DNA of 64,000 nt from CAVTRI01 sp963737075 (GTDB lineage: Bacteria; Actinomycetota; Acidimicrobiia; Acidimicrobiales; Palsa-688), in the NCBI GenBank assembly GCA_963737075.1, contig CAVTRI010000001.1, positions 2,356,001 to 2,420,000 of the forward strand, read 5' to 3'. Both the position numbers and the translations under genes were made by a program. Each line of letters opens with the position of its first letter. Position 1 is the stretch's first letter. Below the pieces are notes generated by a model. It was not told the origin of the DNA. It was given only the letters and a program-made list of their open reading frames with translations, and made no database searches. Shown piece after piece: positions 26,324 through 34,002 of this stretch.

Positions 26324-28210
26324 ATGCCTGGTCCGACGGTTGCTGCCGCGCTACGCCAGGCGACCAGCGCGCTGGCCCGCTCCGAGCAGCGTCCGTCGCA
26401 GAATGCCATGGCGGAGGCGGTCGCGGGCGCCCTCGAGTCGCGTCGCCACTTGATCGTGCAGGCAGGGACTGGCACCGGCAAGACCCTCGCCTACCTGGTG
26501 CCGGCGGTCGTCGGCGGAACCCGCTGCGTGGTGTCGACGGCAACGAAGGCGCTCCAGGATCAGCTGGCGACGAAAGACCTTCCGCTGCTCGCGCAAGCCT
26601 TCGGGCAACCGATCCGCTTCGCCGTCCTCAAAGGGCGATCCAACTACATCTGCCGCCAGCGGGTGGCCGAGCTCGACCAAGGATCCGACCAGTTGACCCT
26701 CGACGCTGGCCTCGCCGCGTCCGGGCCTCTCGGACGGGAGGTGCGACGCCTGATGGGCTGGGCGGCAGACGCGGTGACCGGAGACCGGGCCGAACTTCCC
26801 TGGGAACCGTCAACAGCGGCCTGGGACCAGGTGAGCGTCGGCCCCCGTGACTGCCCGGGGGCGTCGCGCTGCCCGTCAGGCGGGGTCTGCTTCGCGGAGG
26901 CTGCTCGAAAGCGAGCCGCAGACGCCGACGTGGTCATCGTCAACACCTCGCTATACGCGACACACCTGGCCGCCGGTGGCGAGTTGCTGCCACCCCACGA
27001 CCTCGTGGTCTTCGACGAGGCGCACGAGCTGGAGGACATCGCGTCCAACAGCCTCGGCTTCGAGCTGGCGCCCGGACGGTTCCAGGCGTTGGGGCGCTTG
27101 GCCCGGCCGGCAATCGACGAGCCAGCTGCGGCAGACGCCGTGGAGCGCAGTGGTCTGGACCTGGCTGCCGCGCTCGGCGAGCGGCAAGGGGAGCGGGTGA
27201 CGCCACCGTTACCCGACGACCTGGCCGACATCCTTGCCCTCGCGCGCGAGCGCGTGCGGGCCCTACAGAGTGGTCTCCGCGACGATGCCGAGGACGATCT
27301 GGACGCCGGCGTTCGCGCTCGTCGCATCCGCTCGCAGCAGGCGGCGACACATCTGGTCGGCGACCTCGACGCCGTCATGGCCCTCACCGATTCCCACGTC
27401 GCATGGGTGACCGGTCCGGCCCACGCGAGAGTGCTCAAGGTGGCGCCGATCGATGTGGGCGAGACGCTCGCCGCCCTCTTGTGGCGGCGAGAGGACGCGC
27501 CGACCGCCGTGTGCACCAGCGCGTCCGTGCCGCTGCACCTCGGCGAACGCATCGGCTTGCCCGCCCGCGGCTACGACGAGCTGGACGTGGGAAGCCCGTT
27601 CGACTACACGCACCAGGCGTTGCTGTACTGCCCCGTGCACCTCCCCGATCCGCGCCGCGCCGGGTACGAGGCGGCCATGCTGACGGAGCTGGAAGCGCTC
27701 ATCCGGGCCGCGGGCGGGCGCACGCTGGCGCTGTTCACCAGCTGGAGTGCAATGCATCGGGCGGCCGACGCGCTGCGACCGTGCTTGCCGTTCACGGTCC
27801 TGACCCAGGCCGACCTGCCCAAACCGGCGTTGGTCGGCCGTTTCATCGAGGATGAGCCGTCCTGCCTGTTCGCCACCATGGGGTTCTGGCAGGGAGTGGA
27901 TGTACCGGGGCGGGCGCTGTCGTTGGTGACGATCGACCGGTTGCCGTTTCCCCGCCCCGACGACCCCCTGCTGGAAGCCCGCCGCGAGCGCCTCGGCCCA
28001 GCGGCGTTCGAGACCATCGACGTCCCCCGGGCCGCCACCTTGCTCGCACAAGGCGCCGGGCGGCTCATCCGGACCGCCACCGATCGCGGCGTCGTGGCTG
28101 TCCTCGACTCTCGGCTCGGCCGGGCCCGCTATAGGTGGGAGCTGGTGCGCGCGCTTCCGCCCATGGCGCGCACGCGACATCGGGCCGACGTGGAGACGTT
28201 CCTTGCCTAG
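26324..28210 (+). CDS. dinG: DinG-family ATP-dependent DNA helicase
   Basis: 628 residues of an XPD-like superfamily 2 helicase: motif I AGTGTGKTLAYLVP, motif II VVFDEAHELED, and motif VI region LLAQGAGRLIRTATDRG. Cysteines after motif I (SNYICRQR, DCPGASRCPSGGVC) are placed as in the Fe-S cluster domain. It likely unwinds forked or R-loop DNA in repair. Its TAG stop is inside the short palindromic relative at 28207. Confidence 0.92.
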   Translation: MPGPTVAAALRQATSALARSEQRPSQNAMAEAVAGALESRRHLIVQAGTGTGKTLAYLVPAVVGGTRCVVSTATKALQDQLATKDLPLLAQAFGQPIRFAVLKGRSNYICRQRVAELDQGSDQLTLDAGLAASGPLGREVRRLMGWAADAVTGDRAELPWEPSTAAWDQVSVGPRDCPGASRCPSGGVCFAEAARKRAADADVVIVNTSLYATHLAAGGELLPPHDLVVFDEAHELEDIASNSLGFELAPGRFQALGRLARPAIDEPAAADAVERSGLDLAAALGERQGERVTPPLPDDLADILALARERVRALQSGLRDDAEDDLDAGVRARRIRSQQAATHLVGDLDAVMALTDSHVAWVTGPAHARVLKVAPIDVGETLAALLWRREDAPTAVCTSASVPLHLGERIGLPARGYDELDVGSPFDYTHQALLYCPVHLPDPRRAGYEAAMLTELEALIRAAGGRTLALFTSWSAMHRAADALRPCLPFTVLTQADLPKPALVGRFIEDEPSCLFATMGFWQGVDVPGRALSLVTIDRLPFPRPDDPLLEARRERLGPAAFETIDVPRAATLLAQGAGRLIRTATDRGVVAVLDSRLGRARYRWELVRALPPMARTRHRADVETFLA

Positions 28211-28244
28211 TGCTGAAGCAGAAACCCTTCCGGAGGGGGCACTC
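28207..28244. repeat. Short copy of the palindromic element at the dinG stop codon
   Basis: CTAGTGC-TGAAGCAGAAA...CCTTCCGGAGGGGGCACT(C)G matches the outer ends of the 25302-25412 element (CTAGTGC..AAGCAGAAA and CCTTTCCGGAGCGGGCACTAG) with the centre deleted. As in that case, the TAG at its end serves as the stop codon of the adjoining gene. Confidence 0.65.
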
Positions 28245-28259
28245 GTTGGCCGTCACGGC

Positions 28260-29276
28260 TCAGTAACCGAGCCGCTGCAGCGCGTCGAGCCGCCGGGGCC
28301 AGTGTGGCTCGACTTTGACGAATAACTCCAGGTAGGTGCCCGGCGGCAAGGCAGCCCTCACCCTGGTGCCGACCTCCTTGAGCACCTCGCCGCGCCGACC
28401 GATGACAATGCCCCGCTGCGACGCCCGTTCGACGAGGATTTCACAACGGATTCGCTGGCGTTGCACCCCGCTCAGGGCGGATTCGCCGCCGGGCCGCTCG
28501 GGCCCTTGCACCCCGCTCAGGGCGGATTCGCCGCCGGGCCGCTCGGGCCCTTGCACCCCGCTCAGGGCGGATTCGCCGCCGGGCCGCTCGGGCCCTTGCA
28601 CCCCGCTCAGGGCGGATTCGCCGCCGGGCCGCTCCGGCCCTTCCCACTCGGTGACCCGGCATGCGAGCGAGTGCGGAACTTCGTCGCGGGTTACAGCCAG
28701 CAACTGCTCGCGGACCAGCTCCGCCACCCAGACCGCCTCCGGCATGTCGCTGACGGTACCCGGCGGGTAGAGCGGCGGCCCTTCAGGAAGCCGGGCCACA
28801 ACCGCATCCACCAGGGCTTCAACGCCAGCCCCGGTTGTCGCCGATACAGGGAAGTACTCCGCCAAGTCAAGCGACGCCGCCGCCTGCAGCTGCTCGAGGA
28901 CCTGACGGCGGCTGGCGATGTCGACCTTGTTCACCACGCACAGCGATCCGGGCGGGACGCGCGCCGCGACGTAGCGGTCGCCGGTGCCGAGCGGTGCCCT
29001 CGCGTCGAGCACCAGGATGGTGACGTCGACGCCCTCCAAAGCGTCAGTTGCCGCCTGGTTGAGGCGCTGGCCGAGCAGGGTGTGGGGCTTGTGGACGCCG
29101 GGCGTGTCAACAAAAACCACCTGGGCGCCTTCTCGGTCGAGCACGCCTCGGACGGGCGTTCGGGTCGTCTGGGGCACACGGGAGGTAATCGAAACCTTCG
29201 TGCCCAGGATCGCGTTAACCAGCGTTGACTTGCCGACGTTGGGCCGTCCGACAACGGTGGCGAAACCGGACTTCAT
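28260..29276 (-). CDS. era: GTPase Era with a 4 x 15-residue repeat insertion
   Basis: 338 residues: GTPase motifs G1 GRPNVGKST, G3 DTPGVH, G4 NKVD, and a C-terminal KH domain (ILVERASQRGIVIGRRGEVLKEVG). Era assists 30S subunit assembly by binding the 16S rRNA 3' end. Between the last GTPase-side strand (SLACRVTEWE) and the KH core there are four copies of a 15-residue repeat GPERPGGESALSGVQ, where other Era proteins have a short loop. ATG 29276 aligns with the family start; upstream frame is non-homologous. Confidence 0.93.
   Translation of the reverse strand: MKSGFATVVGRPNVGKSTLVNAILGTKVSITSRVPQTTRTPVRGVLDREGAQVVFVDTPGVHKPHTLLGQRLNQAATDALEGVDVTILVLDARAPLGTGDRYVAARVPPGSLCVVNKVDIASRRQVLEQLQAAASLDLAEYFPVSATTGAGVEALVDAVVARLPEGPPLYPPGTVSDMPEAVWVAELVREQLLAVTRDEVPHSLACRVTEWEGPERPGGESALSGVQGPERPGGESALSGVQGPERPGGESALSGVQGPERPGGESALSGVQRQRIRCEILVERASQRGIVIGRRGEVLKEVGTRVRAALPPGTYLELFVKVEPHWPRRLDALQRLGY
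28461..28640 (-). repeat. 45-bp tandem repeat x4 inside era
   Basis: Units start at 28461, 28506, 28551 and 28596 and are nearly identical; each adds 15 residues in frame. The unit length is a multiple of three, so copy number can change without breaking era. Confidence 0.95.
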
Positions 29277-29304
29277 GGGACTTGCTTCGATGAGAGCCGC
29301 CCCG

Positions 29305-30628
29305 CTATGCGCCTTCGGCCGACGCCGGACGTAGGGGCGAGATCCGCACCCGTCCGATCCTGCGGCCCTGGACCCGCTCGGCAGCGAGAGCGAAGCCGTC
29401 GGTGTCGATGCGCTCGCCCTCAACCGGGACGTGGCCGAGCAACGCGTAAACCATGCCGCCAACGGTGTCCCAGTCGCCCTCCGGCAGCTCCTCCTCACCG
29501 AGCAGCTCGTTGACCTCGTCGAGCGGCATGCGGGCGTTGACGACGAGAGTGCCGTCGGCGAGGTGCTCCACATCGGCCGACTCGGTGTCGTACTCGTCGG
29601 TGATCTCGCCGACGAGCTCTTCGATCACGTCCTCCAGCGTCACCAGTCCTGCGGTTCCGCCGTACTCGTCGACGACGATAGCCATGTGCTGCTTGTTCGC
29701 CTGCATCTCGGTCATGAGAATCCGAAACCCGTTTGCTCTCGGGGACGAACTGCGCCGGCCGCATGATCCCGGAGACCTCACTGTCACTGCGACTTTCCCG
29801 CTCGGCGCCCAGCAGATCCTTCACGTACAGGATCCCGAGCACGTCGTCGATGCCCTGACCGTACACAGGGATACGGCTGAAGCCGGCGGCGATGGCGATG
29901 TCGATCACGTCCCCGATCTTGGCCCGTGATTCGACGGCGACCATGTCCGGCCGCGGCACCATCACGTCTCGCACCACGGTGTCGCCGAAGTCGATGATCG
30001 AGTGGATCATCGCCCGCTCCCTGAGCTCGATCACGTCCTCCTCGGCGGCCGTGTCGGCCATGGCCAGGATCATCTCGTCCGAGGTGTACGGACCCTGGCT
30101 CATGCCCTTGCCAGGCAGAATCGCGTTGGAAACTCTGATCAGGGCGCGGGTCACCCATCGCAGCGGCGCGAAGGCGTACAGGGCCCGGATGGCGGGAGCC
30201 ACCCGCAGGGCGGCTCGTTCGCTGTGCTGGACCGCCCAGGTCTTAGGGGCGAGCTCCGCCACGACGAAGATGACCACCACTTCGAAGGCCGTAGCGACGA
30301 TCACCCCCACGCTTCCGAAGGCGTGTGCGGCCACCACACCAACCAGGGTCGCCGCCACCAGGGTGCACAGCTCCAAAGCGAACAAAACCACCGGCAGAAC
30401 GCGTTCGATGCGCTCGACAAGCCACAACAACACCTTGGCGCCCCGCCGCTCCTCTTCCACCAGCGACATGGCCTTGATGCGCGACACGCGCGTGATCGCG
30501 GTTTCCGACATGGCCAGGAACCCGGTGATCACGATCAGCACCGCGACCACGACGAGCAACACGATGTCCGAGCCAGTAAGCGTGTGGGACCTGCTCGACG
30601 CCGCGAGCACACTCGACCCGTCCATCAC
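29305..30628 (-). CDS. CNNM/CorC-family transporter-associated protein (DUF21-CBS-CorC), frameshifted
   Basis: The N-terminal DUF21 domain has four hydrophobic segments (first ~190 residues), followed by a CBS pair (RDVMVPRPDMVAVE, FSRIPVYGQGIDDVLGILYV). Near 29719 the frame breaks after PESKRVSD and the family continuation LMTEMQANKQHMAIVVDEYGG (split by the break) follows in another frame to a C-terminal CorC/HlyC domain ending at 29305. Removing one surplus T in GATTCTC (minus strand) repairs it to about 440 residues. Members are linked to Mg2+/Co2+ homeostasis. GTG start overlaps the ybeY stop as GTGA; it precedes era. Confidence 0.88.
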
Positions 30629-31323
30629 ACGCCCCCCTCGGTTACCCCTTCATCGCGCCCGCCCCCCTCGGTGCCGGGGCGTTCGTCGGCGGGTCGGGTG
30701 CGGGGGCCTTCGTGGGCAGGCGCCGTGCTGGGGCCTTCGTCGGCGGCTCTGGTGCGGGGGCCTTCGTGGGCAGGCGCCGTGCTGGGGCCTTCGTCGGCGG
30801 GTCGGGTGCGGGGACCTTCGTCGGCGGCCTGGTGATGCCGGGCGAGCAGCTCACGCTCCTTCGCTTCCATCGCTTCGGCCTCGGCGTCGTCTTCGTGGTC
30901 CATGCCGAGCAGGTGGAGCACCCCGTGCACGACGAGGAGCGCAAGCTCGTCCTCGTACGCCCGCGTCCGTTCCAATGCGTTGCGGCGGGCCACCGTAGGG
31001 CAGATCACGACATCGCCCAGCAGGGTCGGCGCCTCAGGTGGCTCGCCTGTGTCTCCTGGGCCCGAGCCTCCCGAGTCCGGGGAACGCCCGCTTTCCGCCG
31101 GCTCCTCGTCGATTGGAAAGGCCAGCACGTCCGTTGGGCCGTCTTTGCCAAGGAACCGCTGGTTGAGATCTGCGATCGCCGCCTCATCGACGAAGAGGAT
31201 CGACAGCTCCGTCTCGCCGCGCACCCCTTCGTCTACGAGCACAGCTTTGGCGAGCCGCAGCCATTGCAAGATGTCAACAGGTTCCACCGATTGCTCGTCG
31301 GCAGCGAAGACCTCAACGCTCAT
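30625..31323 (-). CDS. ybeY: Endoribonuclease YbeY with repeat tail
   Basis: 232 residues. The metal motif HGVLHLLGMDHEDD gives the three zinc histidines of this 16S rRNA-maturation nuclease. The core ends near residue 165; the remaining ~65 residues are a low-complexity tail of 9-residue repeats (ADEGPRTRP, ADEGPSTAP, AHEGPRTRA and so on) not seen in ordinary YbeY. A further insert with many Gly/Pro/Ser lies at about residues 75-95. Start ATG 31323 overlaps the last unit of a micro-ORF array (ATGA 31320-31323), and the stop overlaps the corC start. Confidence 0.93.
   Translation of the reverse strand: MSVEVFAADEQSVEPVDILQWLRLAKAVLVDEGVRGETELSILFVDEAAIADLNQRFLGKDGPTDVLAFPIDEEPAESGRSPDSGGSGPGDTGEPPEAPTLLGDVVICPTVARRNALERTRAYEDELALLVVHGVLHLLGMDHEDDAEAEAMEAKERELLARHHQAADEGPRTRPADEGPSTAPAHEGPRTRAADEGPSTAPAHEGPRTRPADERPGTEGGGRDEGVTEGGV
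30670..30830 (-). repeat. 27-bp (54-bp higher-order) repeat in the ybeY 3' end
   Basis: Two kinds of 27-bp half-units alternate, giving a 54-bp period (for example identical stretches from 30698 and 30752). They encode 9-residue repeats in the YbeY C-terminal tail, all in frame. Confidence 0.85.
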
Positions 31324-31388
31324 GGATGCACCATCCACAAGACGTTGCACCCACCTGTGCTGCTCGATTCGCTCCCGAGGTCGCTCAT
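31320..31388 (-). CDS. Micro-ORF (22 codons) coupled to ybeY
   Basis: The unit next to ybeY starts MSDLGSESSSTGGCNV and ends HP-stop, with TGA overlapping the ybeY ATG. ybeY itself begins ATGAGC, the same six bases as the unit head, so the array looks as if it grew from that start-codon context. Expression is inferred only. Confidence 0.45.
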   Translation of the reverse strand: MSDLGSESSSTGGCNVLWMVHP

Positions 31389-31648
31389 GGATGCACCATC
31401 CACAAGACGTTGCACCCACCTGTGCTGCTCGATTCGCTCCCGAGGTCGCTCATGAATGCACCATCCACAAGATGTTGCACCCACCTGTGCTGCCCGATTC
31501 GCTCCCGAGGTCGCTCATGAATGCACCATCCACAAGATGTTGCACCCACCTGTGCTGCTCGATTCGCTCCCGAGGTCGCTCATGAATGCACCATCCACAA
31601 GATGTTGCACCCACCTGTGCTGCTCGATTCGCTCCCTAGGTCGCTCAT
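31320..31648 (-). repeat. Tandem 65-bp array encoding coupled 22-codon micro-ORFs (array 2)
   Basis: Five 65-bp units on the minus strand between phoH and ybeY. Micro-ORFs occupy 31580-31648, 31515-31583, 31450-31518, 31385-31453 and 31320-31388; each TGA stop overlaps the next ATG as ATGA, and the last overlaps the ybeY ATG. The first ATG is preceded by GGAG ten bases upstream, right after the phoH stop. Peptides start MSDLGSESSSTGGCN (one unit has SGS). The 3' part pairs GGGTGCA with TGCATCC or TGCATTC (the change keeps a G-U pair), ending at the next ATG, with GGATGG seven bases before it. Head sequence is shared with array 1. Confidence 0.87.
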
Positions 31649-31662
31649 GGCCCGGACGCTCC

Positions 31663-32596
31663 TCAGGTGGCAGCCGCGTCGTACGCAGACACGATGTCCG
31701 CCACGATGCGGTGCCGAACCACGTCCCGGCGCCCGAGGTGCACCCAGGCCAGGCCGTCAATCCCCGACAGCACCCGTTCGAGGCCAGTCGAGCGCGCTCC
31801 GGCCTCCGGGAAGATCCACCTGCGTATCGTCCGCCGTGACCACCACCTTGGACCCGAACCCGATCCTGGTCAGGAACATCTTCATCTGTTCTGGTGTCGT
31901 GTTCTGTGCCTCGTCGAGGATGATGAAGCTGTTGTTGAGGGTGCGGCCGCGCATGTACGCCAGCGGCGCCACCTCTACCGTGCCGGCATCAAGCAGGCGG
32001 CGGGCGGCTTCGGTGCCGAGCATGTCGTAGAGAGCGTCGTACAGGGGCCGGAGGTAGGGATCGATCTTCGCCATGAGGTCTCCCGGAAGAAACCCCAGCC
32101 GTTCGCCCGCTTCGACAGCTGGGCGCGTGAGCAGGATCCGGTCCACCTCCTTCGCCCGCAACGCCTGCACAGCCAGTGCGACAGCCAGGTAGCTCTTCCC
32201 GGTCCCGGCTGGCCCGACCCCGAACGTCACGACGTTGTCGCGGATCGCGTCGGTGTAGCGCTTCTGGCCGCTTGTCTTCGGCCTCACGGTTCGCCCGCGC
32301 GCCGATCGGAGCACTTCGGATGTCAGCACCTCGGAGGGGCTCTCGTCGGCTCGCACCATGTCAACCGTGCGATGCACGACTTGGGGATCGACGGCTTGGC
32401 CTTGCTCCAGCAAGAGCCGCAGCTCGTCGACAAGGCGCGCCGCCACCAAGGCGTCCGGCCCGTCGATTGTGAACTCGTTCCCGCGGGACCGGATCTCGGT
32501 GCCTGGGAAAGCCTCTTCTACGAGCCGCATATTTGCATTGAGCGGACCGACCAGCCGCGGCATCAGGTGGTTGGGGACGGTGACGGTGGTGGGCAC
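31663..32596 (-). CDS. phoH: PhoH-family ATPase, frameshifted near its C-terminus
   Basis: Walker A GPAGTGKSYLAV and Walker B FIILDEAQNTTPEQMK with the downstream MFLTRIG are intact; the N-terminal region contains the usual NANMRLVEEAF PhoH preface. The frame breaks at 31782-31783 after QVDLPGGRSALDW: one surplus C (minus strand) ends the protein at 31757. Without it the sequence continues LERVLSGIDGLAWVHLGRRD to VSAYDAAAT and a stop at 31663. PhoH-like ATPases co-occur with YbeY and are linked to RNA metabolism. The corrected stop is 14 bp before the micro-ORF array leading to ybeY. Confidence 0.9.
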
Positions 32597-32657
32597 GGGC
32601 TATCTGGCCGTCCAGGGTAGTGCCCAGTAGGGCGTGGGCGGATGGACTCTCTCGGTC

Positions 32658-33002
32658 TTAACCGGGTGGCCAGCCGAAGGGGCGCCCGCCCAGGACATGC
32701 AGATGCAGATGCGGCACTGCGTTGAGCGCATGAGCACCGACGTTGAACACCAGGCGGTACCCGGACGAGTCCACGCCCTCCTGGGCCGCCACCCGCTGGG
32801 CGGTCACAACCATGTCCGCCAGGATCGCGCCGTGATCGCTCGTGACCTCAGCCGCGTTGGCGATGTGCTCGATGGGAACGACGAGCACATGCACCGGTGA
32901 GGCCGGATTGACGTCTCGGAACGCATAGGTCGTCGGCGTTCGCAGGACTTCAGTGGAGGGCACCTCACCCGAGATGATCCTGCAGAACAGGCAGTCAGCC
33001 AT
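32658..33002 (-). CDS. HIT-family nucleotide-binding hydrolase (Hint-like)
   Basis: 114 residues with CLFCRIISGEVPST at the N-terminus and the histidine triad HLHLHVLGG near the C-terminus, the normal length for Hint-type purine nucleoside phosphoramidases. It lies upstream of phoH in the conserved actinobacterial HIT-phoH-ybeY order. ATG start at 33002. Confidence 0.94.
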   Translation of the reverse strand: MADCLFCRIISGEVPSTEVLRTPTTYAFRDVNPASPVHVLVVPIEHIANAAEVTSDHGAILADMVVTAQRVAAQEGVDSSGYRLVFNVGAHALNAVPHLHLHVLGGRPFGWPPG

Positions 33003-33027
33003 AGGGACCTGAAGCTACCGTTCACCC

Positions 33028-33613
33028 GTGCCGGACCCGTCGGAGTCCCCTGAGCAGGCTGGCGACGCGCTGGCCGCCGCGTTTCGCGCGTTGGGCGGCG
33101 TCTGAACGCGCCGCGGGCGCCGCATCCGAGCGGACGAGGGAACGCTGGCTGCGGCAGCAAGCAGCGGACACGGCAACGATGTCCGGCGTCCTCGTGGATC
33201 TCGCGGAGCACGGGGCAACGGTGGTCGTGCGCATCGGCGGCCCGTCGGGCGATCTGTCCGGGCGCCTGGTCGGGGTCGGACGGGATTTTCTGGTCCTGGA
33301 AGAACCTTCCTGCGCCACGCTCATCGCCCTCCATGCGATCGATGCCGTCGTCGCCGAACCCTCGGCATCTCCGAGAGTTCTCGAACCGAGTGGGGACGAG
33401 CGCTCACCTACCGTCGCACTGGACTTTGCCGGGGCCGTCGCCGCCCTCGCCGCGGACAGACTCCCGGTGCGCCTGCGGCTGGCCGGAGGCCAGACCCTGG
33501 CGGGCGAGCTCACTGGCGTGGGCAGCGACGTCATCTGGCTCCGGGCGTCGCCGCCCAAGCGAGCCCTCGTCTACGTGCCGCTCGGGGCGGTGCTGGCGTG
33601 CAGCCCCCGCTGA
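33028..33613 (+). CDS. Conserved two-half protein of unknown function, probable frameshift
   Basis: From ATG 33179 there is a clear coding frame (GVLVDLAEHGATVVVRIGG ... TLAGELTGVGSDVIWLRA) with two similar beta-rich halves of about 70 residues, loosely Sm-like. Homologous-looking sequence extends upstream in that frame as ERTRERWLRQQAADTA without any start. A GTG at 33028 opens another frame with strong coding bias (ALAAAFRALGG) that stops at 33103. One surplus base near 33098-33100 would join them into a ~195-residue protein. Function is unknown. Start choice is uncertain: ATG 33179 is the minimum. Confidence 0.6.
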
Positions 33614-33623
33614 ACCGATCGGG

Positions 33624-33944
33624 TCAGCGCAGCGGCTGCACGTCGGCGCCGCGGCCCTCTGCTCGTTCGCTCAGCGCGTCGTCGTAGGAGGCGTCCTCCT
33701 CCCCGTGGTCGCTCAGTCGGGCGTCGTGCGACTTGGGTTCGGGGTACAGATGCTCGAGCGTCCCGGGCGCAATGCGCATCCGCTCGATGAAGCTGTCGAT
33801 GTCGGATTCCTGGAGCCGGATGACCCGGCCCATCTTGTACGCCGCGAGCTGGCCTTCGTCGATGAACCGGTACAGCGTGCGGAGCGTCACGCCGAGGCGC
33901 TCACATGCTTCCCGGGTGCCCATCCACCGGATCGGATCGCTCAT
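33624..33944 (-). CDS. Excisionase/MerR-type helix-turn-helix protein
   Basis: 106 residues. A winged helix-turn-helix covers about residues 6-58 (GTREACERLGVTLRTLYRFI ... YKMGRVIRLQESDIDSFIER), and a charged tail follows. Similar small regulators accompany Tad pilus genes in actinobacteria (general knowledge, not checked). It is divergent from the cpaB-like gene, with about 60 bp between them. ATG 33944 is chosen; ATG 33956 is an alternative four codons earlier. Confidence 0.82.
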   Translation of the reverse strand: MSDPIRWMGTREACERLGVTLRTLYRFIDEGQLAAYKMGRVIRLQESDIDSFIERMRIAPGTLEHLYPEPKSHDARLSDHGEEDASYDDALSERAEGRGADVQPLR

Positions 33945-33972
33945 GCGGGTCAGCATACCGCGCCTAATAGAC

Positions 33973-33982
33973 AAGGAGGTGA
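33973..33982 (+). promoter_or_regulatory. Perfect Shine-Dalgarno-like sequence far from a start
   Basis: AAGGAGGTGA is fully complementary to the 16S rRNA tail but lies 20 bases before ATG 34003 of the cpaB-like gene. The only nearer ATG, at 33999, opens a different frame. It may act as a standby site or indicate a local sequence problem. Confidence 0.4.
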
Positions 33983-34002
33983 CCTCTCGGTAGATTTCAT
34001 GC

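Noticed and set aside
28461..28640. CRISPR-like repeats in the era region
   Set aside because: Contiguous 45-bp repeats inside a coding frame with no spacers.
31663..32596. Programmed ribosomal frameshift in phoH (and corC, ppdK, hicA)
   Set aside because: No slippery heptamer or conserved stimulatory structure at the break points, and the families are not known for recoding; indel or base error is simpler.
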